A program made the position numbers and the translations under genes. From Camellia lanceoleosa (lineage: Eukaryota > Streptophyta > Magnoliopsida > Ericales > Theaceae), in NCBI GenBank assembly GCA_025200525.1, contig CM045763.1:157362246-157426245 (forward strand): 64,000 bases of DNA, written 5' to 3'. Shown in pieces: positions 21,186 through 33,883 of the stretch. Under the pieces are notes generated by a model that was given only the letters and a program-made list of their open reading frames with translations, was not told where the DNA came from and searched no databases. Each line of letters opens with the position of its first letter. The stretch's first letter is position 1.

Positions 21186-23886
21186 TGTGTAGCGCTTGTG
21201 TCCTTCAAAGCTTTTGGTGAAGTATTTGAATCCTTTATTTTATTTTTGGAATTTTCAGTGTTGTTGTATCTTAGTTTTGGAGGAGTACAAATTGATTTAA
21301 ACTTGTTGAGATTGCTCGTTCATGCTTGTTTACGTTAAAAAGTTGTTTGGGAACTTAAAAATTTTGTTCTGGGTTCGACACCGGTCTTGGTGGTGTCAAC
21401 ACCTTCCTTTTATTGTTAGCCACAAAGGTCGACACCAGTAGGGCTGTGCAAAATACCGCTCAATCCGCTAAAACCGCACCGATCCGCATCTATCCGCATC
21501 GCTCTAACCGTTAACCGCAGTTTAAACTTTAAAATTTATAATCTGCCAACCAAATCGCTCCGCTCCGCTCCGCTATAGAACATACATATATATTTTTTAA
21601 CCTCCAATGAAATATCAATATAAAAATGAGTGTGAGAGGATTTAAGATATGAAATTTATTACAAATTAGTGGTTATATATATAAAACATATTATGTAAAA
21701 TTACTTTGCGGTATATATCTAAAAAATATTATACAAATTAGTGTTATATATTATGCAAATGTATGATAATTAGTTAGAATATTCTTCAATCCGCCAATCC
21801 GCCAAAAACCGGCCAAACCGCAACTTGTCAATCCGCCAACCCGCCATTCGATTTGTAAATTTACTCTCAAACCGCCCGAACCGCACCACGCACACCACTA
21901 GACACCAGTCTAGAAGGGTCGACCCTTGTTTGTTGTTGAATCTGGAAATTGCTTGTTGAATTTTGGTGTTGACACCTGTTTGGGAAGGGTCGACACCAGT
22001 GTTGCTGTCAAACATAAGTGTTCCAGCTTTTCTTCATAAGGGTCGACACCTGTGTTGCAAGGGTCGACAACTGCGAACTTTTTTTTAGATTTCAATCCTG
22101 TTTTGGGCCTACTTTTTGGAGATTTTGACTTGATCTTTCGGGTTGACTTTGGGACTTCATTTTACTTTGACCTAGCACTATAAATAGGTCCCTCACTATA
22201 CCTTTTCTTTACTTTTTCTTCTCTTTTTCCCTCTCCATGCCGTGAGTCATTCTCTCCCTCTCCAAAATCACTTTTTGCTCAAAGATCTTTAGATCTACTC
22301 ACTTGAAAGCATCTCCTTGCCTTGCTCCTTTGAGATTAAGTGTAAATCTTGTCAAGAGCTTCGTTTTGATCTAAGTAGAAGTTGGTTTCGACATCTTTGG
22401 AGTTTCAACCTTGTTTTGCTCATCTTCTCTTCAAAGCTTGAGGTAGTGATTTTCTTTGAGTTATATATATATATTTTTGTAAGATCTAGATGATTTTCGA
22501 AATCATCCTTTGATTAGTTTTCAAATTTGATTATTCATTCAAGAAGATGAGTGATTTTGAAAGTGGGTTTACTTTCTTTATCCTTCTAAAAATAGAAATT
22601 TATGTTTTTGAACTATGGTGATGAAAGAAAGATGTTTTCGGTGAGATCTTCTCAAATATTTGAAGATGAATGGTTTTTGGTGAGAAAACCTAGAAATTGT
22701 AGATTTTTAAGAAAGATGTTGAAAATATTTAGAATATGTTGCTATATTTATTTTGTGTGCCAAAATAAATGATGTTTGAAAATTGTTTATTTATTACATA
22801 TAAATGATGGTTTTCCATGGAATAAGAGAATTGTTGAAGTTTTGGAAATTGTTGTTTAAAAGTGTTGATATAGTCTGGAAATGACTAAGTTGTTGGAAAT
22901 GTTTGAAATGTGGGAATTATGTTATCCCTTGGATGAATTGAAATAAAAGTATTTATTCATCTTGTGAAATTGCATTGAAATGAGAAATGAGAATTTTGAT
23001 CACAATGGGAATATTGTGTGGAAGTATTGAAAGTGGAAGAAATATTGCATTGTATTATTAATCATTGCATTGGCATATCAATTCATTTGATAATGAAGAG
23101 CTTTGAAATTTGATTTGAAAACTTTGCATTTAGAAAAGAATGTTGAGAAACAAGTTTTCATGAAATGGTTTTGGGGTAAATACAGTGGTAAATCTTGAAA
23201 GGTGGTGTAGATTATAGGTGTTGAGCCTTCCAGTTAATACGAGTAAAAATGGTAGATTAGAAATACCGCTAAAAATGACAAATTGGTAGTACTTGTATAG
23301 TCTACTTGCAGACACCAACCTAGGGATTTACAGAGTTGTATTTACCGTCCCCTGAATAAAATTTGATAAATGTTGAGCAGTTGAAATTGTATGACATCAT
23401 TGAGCATGATGGTTTTCAAAAGATGAAGGTGTGTTTTACTTTCAAAAAAGCATGGCATGGCATAAGCATTCCATCTCACGAGACTTGTATAAAATGTATA
23501 TACTTTGTTAAGTATTTCCTACTGGGTTTTATGCTCACCCTATGGGATTTTTGTACAGGAAAAGATGTGGTGATTCCGCCTAACTGAAGGCATGGAAGTG
23601 TGTGCAGAGAGCATAATGTGCTCATTTGTTGTGACTCTGATTGTAAGCCAAGGGCTTTGTATTTGTGGGTTTGAATAACCGTTTTGTGTAACCAGGCTCA
23701 AGCCTTGGAAACTTGTAAACCCTTGGGGGTATTTTTTGTTTAATTAATTGTTGTTGGATTAACTGTATTATCACATGAAGACTATTTACATCATGTAATG
23801 CAAGTATGGGGATTTGTTATCAGTTTTACTTTAAAAGGGCCGTGATTATTGTATTACCATTTGGGCATGAAAATTGGGGCGTTACA
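21186..23886 (+). mobile_element. Gypsy solo LTR nested in LARD solo LTR 3
   Basis: The right part (about 22,440-23,886) matches the LTR before the Gypsy primer site at 30,210, including the end GGCGTTACA. The left edge is placed at TGTGTAGCG, where CTCTC precedes and also follows the element; because both lie in CT-rich sequence the duplication is weak evidence. Length without the hAT insertion is about 2.2 kb, close to the 2.07 and 2.09 kb of related LTRs. TATAAATAG (22,179-22,187) is a likely promoter element. A series of (G)GTCGACACC motifs fills 21,370-22,075. LARD sequence resumes at 23,887. Confidence 0.75.
21439..21900. mobile_element. hAT-type MITE, 462 bp, 8-bp target duplication GACACCAG
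   Basis: GACACCAG stands directly on both sides (21,431-21,438 and 21,901-21,908). The ends are inverted repeats, TAGGGCTGTGC and TAGTGGTGTGC, which agree at 9 of 11 positions. Beneath the ends are many CCGC/GCGG-type repeats (ATCCGC, ACCGC), the kind of subterminal sites hAT transposases bind. No coding capacity is present, so it would need a transposase from elsewhere. It splits one of the GTCGACACC motifs of the host LTR. Confidence 0.88.
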
Positions 23887-26800
23887 CTCTCTCTCTACAA
23901 AATCCTCTCTCTCTCTCTCTTGAAATTTTGTGCTTGGTTGCTTAGTGTCTCTATACTTTTGTCTATAAACCCTTGACCAAAGTTGCTTCTCTTTGGGCTG
24001 AGGTTACTTGAGACCCTCTTTGAGCTTTAGAAGGTGGTTGTGGCTTGCTTTGTTGTCTAATTTGTGCCTTGGCTTCAAAGGGTATAGCACTTGCCTTGTT
24101 AGCTTGTTTTACATACTTGCTTTGCCATCTTCTTCTACTATTTTTGGGCTGTTTTGGGGATGATTTTGAACTATAAAAAACTCTATTTTTGTGGCCTAAA
24201 GGTGGTGGTTTGAGGCCATTTTCAGTTAGGGGGTGGTTCACCCTTCTTACTTCTTTGTTTGTAAAGCTTGTGTACCTTTGTTCACTACTTTTAAACCAAC
24301 TTTTTTGGGCCTTTTAACCACTAAATTTTAGAGGTTTTTCAGTGGCAAAAAACTTATTTTAAAGTCCAAATTTGGAGGGGTTAGCCTCCCCTCCTTGTGT
24401 CTTGTTTGCATGCTTAGTTAAGTTCATATGTTGGCATGTTTTTCTAGCTTAACTTAGCTCAAGTGCAGTATGTTTTAGCCTCTGAAATAGCCTTCTTTAG
24501 CTCTATTTTGGGCTGGTTAGTTCATTTGAGTCTTGTTTTGCATGGTTGTAGTGCAATAGTCTTCACAAGTTGGTGTTTTAGGGTCTTAGACACCTCTTGT
24601 TTGAGTTGATAGCATCTTTTGGTATTGTTTTTCACTCCATTTCAGCACTATAAACTCTGCAACCTCCCTTTTTGCTTCACTCTTTCATTTGCTTTTGAGG
24701 GTTGTTTCAAGCTTGGGATCCTTTAAGCTTGAGATTGAGGTCATGCTTAATGGTTTAATCCTCTTTGAGGGTTCATTATCAACGGCATGATCTCTCTCTT
24801 GCCTTATCCCTTGGTTGACACTTCTTTCATCTTAGAGGACACTCACCAATGGACAAATTGATTAAAGAATGATTTGTTAACTAAAACGTGTAAACAAAAT
24901 TGGCAAGTAAAAGTAGCAAGATAAGCATTTGTTTGTGCTGCACTGCATGTGTTCAAATCGTACGTTAATTTGAACACAAGGAAAATGGGACATTTCATAC
25001 TCTAAAGTGATGAAATGTGCCACTTTCCTAGGTCTCCGTTGCCCTTGATCATGCATAATAGGGTGATGGCATTTTAGTCTTGTTTTGCATTCATTGAACT
25101 TGTACAAATTGGTCCCTTAGCCATGATGCATGGAAATTGCTTGATTGAGGGTTTGGAGGCCAAATGTATCACTCCTTTGAGCTTGTGTTGATGATAAGGG
25201 GTGATACATGGCACAAACAACCTGTGAGGCCACCCTTTTCTTGCTCTGTTTTGTCTTCTGTTGTAGCAAGGAAAGACTTGGCTTCAGTGGCTGGCAAACC
25301 CTCATTAGTGGCCGGCTAGCCGGCAACCCCTCAGTGTTGGCCGGCAAACCCTCATCTGTTGTCGACCAGCCACCAGTGAAAAATTTAGTATTGTGCTTCT
25401 GAAGCAGAGCAGTGTTGATCTGGAAGAGGAAAATAGTGTAGTGTTGTACAACAGAGGCAATTAGTGGCAGACAGTGGATGTTCTTCGGGTGAAAGATCAA
25501 GCATGCATGCACCCCTCATTTCCCGAGGCCATTTAATTAATTTGCTTTGTTAATTAGTTGTAGCTAATTCATGCAAATGTTGTAACTATTTAAGTAGATT
25601 AGTTAATTAATTCATGTTGTAATTAATTAACTTAGTTGTTTTGTAATTAATTAGTTAAATATGTAGCTAATTAGTTTGCTTTGTAATATTTAATTAAACT
25701 TAGACAGTTAATTATTTAATTGTTTTACTTAATTAGCTTAGATAGTTAATTAGTTCATGTTGTGTAATTAATTAATTAAATAGCTTAGTCTAATTAATTA
25801 ATTAGTTAAGTGTGTTGTAATAATTAATTAGCTTATAGTAAGCTTTTTTATTTATTCAAAAGTGTTGTAATAATTAGTTAAGTGGTGTAGCTTAGCTAGT
25901 TTCATTCGGACCCTCCTTCGCGAGGACGTAATGTTGTAATAAGTGTGCGTGCGTGCGTGCGTGTATGTCTTCTAACCCCGCGTCTTTCTCCCTTTTATTT
26001 AATCGCTTTTGATGGTTAGATTAAGGACATATTTTAATAACATACCTTACGCTTGCATACATTCATCTTGTCTTGCATGCACCGAGGCTCAGCGCATCAT
26101 TCAAACTGCATTGTTATCTCAATATCTTATTTGAATACGTGTTTAACCGCATGTTATCAAATTGCTTCATATGCCATATTAGTAGCCGAGCTTATTAATT
26201 GCATGTGTTGCATTAGGCATCTTGTATAGTTAGGAATCATGCATATTTTTCTAACTCATATCTTCTTAGTTTGGAGTACTAGGTGAGCTTTTATGCTTTA
26301 GCATACTTGCATGAATGTGAATGTTGCCATGTCTAGCATGCTTGCCATGAGGCTAAATGCTTATTTGCTAAATTGCCTGAATGCTTGTGGATGAAGGCTT
26401 GTTATTTGAATTAGAACGATTCAACGAATGTGCGTTTTAAGCCCATTTTGTTAAGTGGCAAATCAATTTTAAGCCCACTATGTTTGGTGGAAAATCAAAT
26501 GTTTAAGCCCACTTGAGGTGGCAAATTCAAACCATTTTCTCAAACAAACATGAGTTGAATTGTTCCAAATTGAGCAAACTAGTCTATACTTTCTTGTGCG
26601 CATCACGTAGTAATGCGAGCCTAATAACCGGAACAAGAGCACATAATATCTATAAAAAAAATCATATCATGATTAGTAGAGGCCGATCTTTGATCGGGCG
26701 AGCGGGGGTGCTCAATTCATGACCTTTCCCTCTCGTACCTAAGTTCCCGAGCCGAGGCAACTTTGGTGATGATGGACGCATGGCCTTTGCATGAGTCATG

Positions 26801-27048
26801 GATTTCCTAAATTTTTCCAAAAATAAAATATTTAGGTGGCGACTCTGTATTTGGCAAAGCAGTCCAATTTTGACACTTTTTGATTCAAAATCAATTTTTC
26901 AAAACGATTTGCCGAATTTGGACTGTTTGGTGTTCATCAATTTGACATTGCACTTGTAAGATTAGATTTAGAATCGCGGGAGTCCGAACTGTAGGGGTTT
27001 CTTTCTGAGCTTCCAAAAGGGGGCGCGAAAATGCCAAGCTACATAGAC

Positions 27049-27345
27049 TAATCTCAACCTTTTTGTGTTGGGAAATTTTTGAAAATAAAATGCGTTTTTT
27101 TATTTTTTATTCTTTTGTAAATTTTAAAATCTTTCTTATTTTCATGTAAAATCTCTTTTAATAAGCATTGTCCTTGTCCCATATCGAAAACATAAAAGAA
27201 AGATCTTAAGTTAATAAACATAATCCTAAAAGACAAAAAAAAATTCACTTAAATTATTCCCTTAAATAAGGAATTATGAAAATTTACACAAACACACTGC
27301 ATTGTCATTACGTCCCCTACCCCTATATACCAATAAACACTACAC
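27049..27345. repeat. Dispersed repeat, also near 48,850-49,045
   Basis: ACTAATCTCAACCTTT, TGTGTTGGGAAATTTT and GTCCCATATCGAAAACAT recur in order as ACTAATCTTATCCTTT, TGTGTTGGTGAATTTT and GTCCCACATCTAAAACAT. A GTCCCACATC motif is common near the start of plant LTR elements, so this may be a diverged LTR end; that is inference. Confidence 0.45.
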
Positions 27346-27907
27346 AAAATCAAATGGGAAAGTAGTAACACTGGAAAAACAAATCAAATAGGAAAGTAGT
27401 AAACGGCTAGAAAAGCAAAATCAAATGGGAAAGTAGTAACACAGGAAAAACAAAATCAAATGGGAAAGTAGTAAAGGGCTGGAAAAACAGAATCAAATGG
27501 GAAAGTAATAACACAGGAAAACAAAATCAAGTAGTAACACGTAGTAAATGGCTAGAAACAAAATGGGAAAGTAGTAACATGTAGTAAACGGCTGAAAACA
27601 TAATGGGAAAGTAGTAACATGTAGTAAACCGCTCGAAACATAATGGGGAAGTGTTAATGGTGGAAAAACAAAATAAGAAAGTGGTAACACGTAGTAAACG
27701 GTTGGAAACAGAATGGGAAAGTAGTAACATGTAGTAAACGGCTAGAAAAATAGAATGGAAAAGTAGTAACACGTAGTAACCGGCTAGAAACAGAATGGGA
27801 AAGTGTTAATGGGAAAGTATGGTAAAGTAAAAACAAGTTGTAAATAGCTGGAAACAGAATGGGAAAGTAGTAACACGTAGTAAACAGCTGAAAACAGAAT
27901 GGGAAAG
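27346..27907. repeat. 40-bp tandem array (about 14 units)
   Basis: The unit is GTAGTAAACGGCTAGAAACA then GAATGGGAAAGTAGTAACAC, with variants. Open frames read on the minus strand are repeat artefacts. Confidence 0.85.
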
Positions 27908-28436
27908 TGCAGCTCAACTTTTCGTAACCCCTTTCGGAAGACAAATAAGCCCTACGGTATCGGACTCCCGTGGTTTTGAATTTGATCTCACAAAGTGCAA
28001 TGTGAAATAGATAAACACCAAAGAGTCCAAATTCGACAAATCTTTTGGAAAATTGATTTTGAATAAAAAATGCCAAAAATGGTTTGCCAAATACAGAGTC
28101 GCCACCTAAATATTTTTGAGAAATTTAGGAAACCCATGACTCATGCCAAAGGCCATGTGTCCGTCATCACCAAAATTGTCTCGACATGGGAACTTAGGTA
28201 TGAGAGGGGAAGGGCATGAATTGAGCAACCCCGCTCGCCCGATCAAAAGATCAACCTCTACTAATCATGATATGAATCTTATTTACATTATATGCTCTTG
28301 TTCTGATTTTTAGGCTAGCATTACTATGTGATGCACACACACACAAGTATAGACTAATTTGCAAGAATTGAAACATTTGATTTCATATTTGTTTTTGAAA
28401 AGAGTTTTGAATATGTACCACTTGAAAAAGTGATCG
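27908..28436 (-). mobile_element. LARD-family LTR D, terminal fragment (minus strand)
   Basis: Reverse-complemented, this is the last ~530 bases of the LARD LTR: hairpin block, GGTGGCGACTCTGTAT, GGAGTCCGATAC and end GAGCTGCA at 27,908. It stops near 28,436, where Gypsy sequence begins. A fragment of the LTR's start on the same strand lies at about 42,700-42,978, so one LTR was probably split by the elements between. Confidence 0.8.
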
Positions 28437-30206
28437 CATTAGAAGTTGCTTGTCCGCTTGAGCGGCCATTTATACGCTCAAGCGGAGAATATTCGGTTTT
28501 AGAACTTTGACCTGTCTGCAAAAGTACTGAGAAAGTGTGACGCTCGAGCGGGGCTTTCCACGCTCGAGCGGACCTTATTATATCAGTTCGTGAATCTGAT
28601 ATTTCATATCACTTTTGTATCTCTCTCTTTTTCTAAAAACCCTTTCCTCTGCCTTCTCTCTACATTTTCCTACGCCAAATTGGATCAAAACCATGATTTC
28701 TCAAGATCCATTAGAGTTTTGCTATAAGTTCTTGATCAAAGTTGGTTAACTTCTCGAGGGCTTCGTTGTGTGCGGTGAAGATCGAGTTTCGAAATCGTTG
28801 ATTTTGGGGGTTTCATCTCATTTCTTCTTCAAAATTTGAGATAAGAATTTTCTTAGAGTTATATATATATGCAAGATCTATATGATTTTCAAAATCATCA
28901 TTCGATAGCTTTGAAAATTGATTGTTGATTCAAGAAGTTGAGCGATTTTGAAAGTGGGTTTGTCTCTTGTTCTTTTAAAATGATCTTATGAGTTTTGATC
29001 TTTGTTTATTGAAGAAAAGATGATTTTGGAAAGTATTCTTCCAAAATATTTGAGTTGTATAGTTTTGGTGAGAAAACCTAGAATTTGGAGATTTTTTTAA
29101 AAGAGACTGAAAATCCATGAATGATATTGTTATATTTATTTTGTGTGTCAAAATAAATGGATGTTGGAAAATTTCTTATTTATATTTATATAAATGATGA
29201 ATTTCAGGGAATATGAGAATTGTTGTTCATTTTGGAAATTATTGTTCAAAATGTTGAAATAGTCTTGAAATGACTAATTGTTGAGGATACTTGAGAAGAG
29301 AGAATTGTGTTATTCCTTGGATGATGAATTGGAGTAAAAGTATTTATATTCATCTTGTGTTATTAGCATAACAATTCATTTGATTACATTAAACTCTGAA
29401 AGTTGATTTGAAAACTTGCATTGAGAAAAGAATGTTGAGAAATAAGTTTTCATGAGATGGTTTTGGGGTAAATACGTTGGTAAGTCTTGATAGGTGGTGT
29501 AAATAATATTGAATAAGTTGGCCTAAGAGTCTGGGGTGAAAGAACGAAAACCCGCAAGGATAGGTGTCGAGCTTCCTGGTTAATACCGGTAAAAATGACA
29601 ATTTGATAGTACTTGTATAGTCTACTTGCAGACACCGACCTATGGATTACTAGAGTCATATTTACTGCCCTCAAAATAAATTGTTAAGTTTTGAACAATT
29701 GAAATTGCATGGTATCATTGAGCATTATGGTTTTCAAAAGATGAAAATGTGATTTATCTTCAAAAAGGACATAGCATGGCATGTGCATTTCATCTCTTGA
29801 AACTTGTATAAAATGCATATACTTTGTTAAGAATTTCCTATTGGGCTTTATGCTCACCTTACGGGATTTTTGTGCAGGAAAAATGTGGTGATCCCACCTA
29901 ACTAGGGGCGTGTAAGTATGTGTGTTGGGAGTACAATGATCTCATTTTGCTGTGACTCTGTGTGTAAGCCAAGGGCTATGTTTGTGTGGGTTTGAATAAC
30001 CATTTTGTATAACCAGGCTCAAGCCTTGGAAACTTGTAAACCCTTGGGGGTATTTATTTGATTATTTACTTGTTGTTGGATTAATGTATTGTTGCATGAA
30101 GAACTATTGTATCATGTAATGTAAGTTTGGAGATTTATATTCGATTTTCTTTGAAAGAGCCATGATTGTTGTCTTATCATTTAGGCTAGAAATTTAGGGC
30201 GTTACA
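28437..30206 (+). mobile_element. 5' LTR (truncated at its left end) of chromovirus-like Gypsy element
   Basis: It ends ...GGGCGTTACA at 30,206, three bases before the primer-binding site. It aligns with the nested solo LTR (21,186-23,886) and with the minus-strand LTR at 58,063-55,990, but starts about 0.3 kb inside the LTR. CGCTCGAGCGG motifs lie at 28,455-28,570. Confidence 0.75.
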
Positions 30207-30209
30207 ACT

Positions 30210-30221
30210 TGGTATCAGAGC
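30210..30221 (+). promoter_or_regulatory. Primer-binding site, initiator tRNA-Met type
   Basis: TGGTATCAGAGC, three bases after the LTR end, is the standard plant retrotransposon site complementary to the 3' end of initiator tRNA-Met. It fixes the element's direction as plus. The leader to 30,661 has no other feature I can name. Confidence 0.9.
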
Positions 30222-30661
30222 TACCGGGTTTGAATACTTGGAGCTCGTGGGAAGTGGTTGTTTAACCACAATGGGTTCATTTAGCATGCTTAGGAAGTGT
30301 TAAGCATTTTGTGACTATGTGATAACATGCTTATGTGACTAAATGGGTATGGAATTCCTTGAGAACTTATTAAATTCCTTGACTTTAAGGATGTTGTTTG
30401 CGCCTGTTAAATTCCTTGAGAACTTATTAGAAGGGTACTTGATCAATACTCATTCTACTAAGAATTCTTGGTTTTTCGTGGGACGAATATCATCATAAGA
30501 GTATAATCTGTATGTGTTTACATGACTAAGTGCTTATGTGGGGTTAAATTTAATTGTTATATGGTAGAGGAATATATAGCATTATTGTGATCAAACGTGT
30601 AAGGGAAGTTGGGGGCACGTGTGGGTTAGTGTGCTAAATTAATTTTATTGTCATTTATAGG

Positions 30662-31810
30662 ATGTCAGGAAGTGGTCAAACTCATGGTGGTAGAGGCGGG
30701 AGGCGTGGTAGGGCTCGCCGAGGTGTGCATGAGGTACCGGTCCATGAGGTTCCGATGCAAGAGGAAGAGTCCAGCCAAGCTAATGTGGCCGAACAAGTGG
30801 GCCAGGCGGGAATCTCTGGACAAGCGGGTCAAGCCGCAATGGGGGCCCTAGCTCGAGAAATGGCAGGGGCTTTAAGAGAGTCTATGAACTTGTTGAGGGT
30901 GGAGAATCAAGCCTGAGAGAACACCACAGAGTCAAGGGTGAGTTTCCTTACTAGAGAGTTCTTGCGGGCCAAACCGGATGAGTTCCATGGTGGCCCCAAG
31001 CCCAAGAAAGTGGATGAGTGGCTCGAACAAACTGTGAAGACATTTGAGATACTTCACATCGAAGATAGTGAACTAAGAGTGACTCTAATGAGTTACCACC
31101 TTAAGGGAGACACGGGTCAATGGTGAAAATATGCCAAGGGTAGAGTGGAGCCGATATGGGAAGCCTTTGCAGTTACTTTCCAAGATAAGTACATACCTCC
31201 CACTGCTAGGGAGAGATTGGGGCAAGAGTTTGAAGACCTCAAACAACTCGACATGCCCATGGCCGAGTTTAAGGCAGTCTTCTCTAGTTTGTCCAGATTT
31301 GCACCAGAGTTGGTGGCAACAGAAGAGCGTCGTTGCATTGAATTTGAAAATAAATTGAAAACAAAAATTATGTTCAAGCTTGTCAGAAATATGATTCGGG
31401 AATATGACCGCCGTGTGAAGACGACAACACACGTAGAAATTTCCATACAAACCGAGGAGGAGAGGGTTCGGAGTTCGAGGTCTAGGGGCCAAGAGCCTCA
31501 AGGAGACTATAGGTAGAACAAGAAGAGCAGGAACACCTATCCATCCTAGTCCCAACCACAGTAGTCTAGATCCACCTTTCCTTTGCCTAGTGCGGGTCTA
31601 GGAAAAGGTGCATCGAGTAGCTTCTCATGTTTCAAGTGTGGCCAACCGGGTTACAAAGCCTTCTCATGCCCATAGAAGGGAGGAGGGTAGTTAATGTTAC
31701 CACCACCTAACCGATCTCAAAGTCAGTCTCAGTCTCAAAATAAAGGTCAAGGGTTTAATTGTTATTAGTGTGGTCAGCTAGGGCATATGAAGAGAACTTG
31801 GCCACAGTTG
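30662..31810 (+). pseudogene. Gypsy gag remnant (chromovirus-like)
   Basis: One frame runs from ATG at 30,662 (MSGSGQTHGGRGGRRGRARR...) through the retrotransposon gag domain (KKVDEWLEQTVKTFEILH, YHLKGDTGQW, FAPELVATEERRCIEFE) to two zinc knuckles near 31,630 and 31,765. In-frame stops lie at about 30,914, 31,124, 31,514, 31,547, 31,562, 31,673, 31,688 and between the knuckles. Each fits a single transition in a Trp, Gln or Arg codon, and I see no frameshift. The first knuckle reads CFKCGQPGYKAFSC, with Tyr where His is expected; the second has lost its last Cys. Gag would have formed the particle. The same gag type lies on the minus strand at 55,585-54,761. Confidence 0.85.
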
Positions 31811-33462
31811 GGAGGCGCATCTACCGCATCAGGGTTGAGGCAGACTCAGAGCCACCAGCAAGCTCAATCAGTCCAAGCTTTGGGAGTTAATCAGGGAGCC
31901 GCTTTGGCTCAGTCAGTACAACATGCCTATGCTCCGAGAGGGGAGCAAGTTAATCAGGGGCCACAGCGGCACGTGTATGCTGTTACCATGCCAGAGCAGT
32001 TGCTAGAATCCTCAATCGTTAGAGGTATTGTTGTTATGTGTAATTCTTTGGCTAATGTATTTATAGACACGGGTGTGTCTCATTCATTTATATCTACTGC
32101 ATTTGTTTCTACATTGGGGTTAGAGTTAGCACGGTTAGTGCCTCCACTCAGAGTAGAGTCACCTATTTTGGGTACAGTTGATTTAGCCTGGGGTTGTCAT
32201 TATTGTGAAATAGAAGTTGCCGGGCGTCGACTTCCGTTTGCTTTTGTGTTGCTAGATATGTCGAGTTTTGATGTCATTTTAGGTATGGACTAGTTGTGTT
32301 CTTATCAAGCTATGATTGATTGTTACTGTCAGAGAGTTACGGTGTGCACTTCGAGTGGTGATCGTTTCTATTTTTTGGGGAACCGAGTTGATAGATCCTT
32401 GTCACCAGTTGTTAACCATCGTAATAGGAGCAAGCTTAGTGGCCTTCTTGCAACTCTCTTGGATAGTGAGAGTGACGGGGCTCGTGTTGAGTTACCAAGA
32501 GTAGTTTGTGAATACCTGGATGTCTTTCCAGAAGATCTTACTAGTTTACCACCTCACTGGGAGATCAAGTTCCCCATTGAATTAGTGCCTGGCACAGCAC
32601 CGATTTCCATGTCACCGTATAGATTTGCACCTACCGAATTGCATGAGTTGAAGATTCAACACCAAGAACTTTTAAACATGGGCTTCATTCGCCCTAGTAC
32701 ATCGCCTTAGGGAGTGTCGGCTCTCTTTGCGAAGAAGAAGGATGGGTCATTACGGATGTGTATTGATTACCGCAAGTTGAATGGAGTTACAGTTAAGAAC
32801 AAGTATCTTCTACCCAGAATAGATGATTTGTTTGACCAACTTAGAGGGTCTCGTTGCTTCTCAAAAATAGATTTGAGGTCGGGGTACCATCAGTTGAGAG
32901 TCCGGGAGGAGGACATTCAGAAGACGGCCTTTCATACTCATTATGGCCACTATGAATTCCTTGTAATGCCTTTTGGGTTGACCAATGCACCGGCTTCCTT
33001 TATGGATTTGATGAACATAATTTTTCGGGAATACTTGGACCGTTTTGTGGTCGTCTTTGTGAATGACATCTTGATTTATTCAACCTCTGAAGAGGAACAT
33101 GAGACTCACTTGCGGGTAGTGCTGGGTTTACTTAGTGAGCACCAATTGTATGCCAAATTTGAAAAATGCGAGTTTTGGTTAACAGAGGTGAAGTTTTTGG
33201 GGCATGTAGTGTCTAGAGAGGGAGTGATTGTGGACTCCTCAACGATAGATGCCGTACAGGATTGGGGACAACCCAAGAATGTTTTTGAAATCAGGAGTTT
33301 CTTGGGATTAGCGAGGTATTATCGACGTTTTGTGAGGGACTTCTCTAGACTAGCTACGCCTTTGACTAGGTTGACTAGAAAGGGTATCAAATTTGTGTGG
33401 AGTGAGGCTTGTGAAAAGTCATTCCAAGAGCTTAAAACTAGATTGACTACCGCACTGGTTCT
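31811..33462 (+). pseudogene. Gypsy protease-reverse transcriptase remnant, cut by Tat-lineage element
   Basis: It is in frame with gag. A protease segment has VFIDTGVSHSFIS (near 32,060; the usual Ala of the active-site motif is Val). Reverse transcriptase follows: [63 protein letters not shown]. The catalytic motif reads FVNDILIYS, so one of the two essential Asp residues is Asn. In-frame TAG stops at about 32,291 and 32,708 both stand where Trp is expected. Sequence turns abruptly into another element's LTR at 33,463, inside the connection region. RNase H, integrase, chromodomain and 3' LTR are absent. Single-frame gag-pol, the tRNA-Met primer and LTRs near 2 kb suggest the Tekay chromovirus lineage. 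Confidence 0.87.
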
Positions 33463-33880
33463 TGTGGGAGCTATATATTGTTGGTATACGTGCAATAAAG
33501 CTGGATGACAGTATGAGGACAGTCAAGGACGAAATTTGTATTTGTCTCCATCTTGGACGATCGCAAGACCGAATAGACTAATCGGCTGAAGAACCAGTTG
33601 AACAAGAGCCGAATAAATAAACGTGCAATGGATTGAGGGTGGACCCGACCCTGAGGCCTAAAAGAAAAATATAAATAGAGGAGCATCAGCCATAGAAAGG
33701 TATGTGAGAACAAGTAAGATTAACTTAAGATACAAGCAACCAAGAGAGTATACACTTACTTATCCGTCGGAGTGCTAATTCCGACACCCCCGACCGGAGT
33801 GTTCATTCCTTTTCAGGTGACTAGCTGCGAATCAAGAGCGTCCTACAGGATTCAGAGAGTATTTCCAAACCACTTCTCCA
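33463..33880 (+). mobile_element. 5' LTR of Tat-lineage element F
   Basis: It starts TGTGGGAGCTATATATTG inside the previous element's reverse transcriptase and ends ...CACTTCTCCA, three bases before the primer site. At 418 bp it is short. TATAAATA (33,670-33,677) is a good promoter candidate. The exact left base is inferred from TG and the point where pol homology stops. Confidence 0.7.
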
Positions 33881-33883
33881 TAA

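Larger units (their letters stand above)
20745..27043 (+). mobile_element. LARD-family solo LTR 3, target duplication TAGAC
   Basis: It starts TGTAGACACCCC and ends ...CAAGCTACA. TAGAC precedes it (20,740-20,744) and follows it (27,044-27,048). No polypurine tract lies before it and no primer site after it, so this is a solo LTR. Without the nested Gypsy LTR it is about 3.6 kb, like its relatives. Landmarks are GGCCGG cluster 1 (20,930-21,003), G-box palindrome (21,066-21,083), GGCCGG cluster 2 (25,288-25,378), a long TTAATTAATTAG-rich tract (25,530-25,870) and the terminal hairpin block (26,677-26,860). The two TAGAC copies and the two ends define the family's termini. No gene is supported inside. 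Confidence 0.92.

Noticed and set aside
27493..28076. Minus-strand frames rich in Tyr, Phe and Leu
   Set aside because: Translation of the 40-bp array at 27,346-27,907 continuing into LARD LTR sequence.
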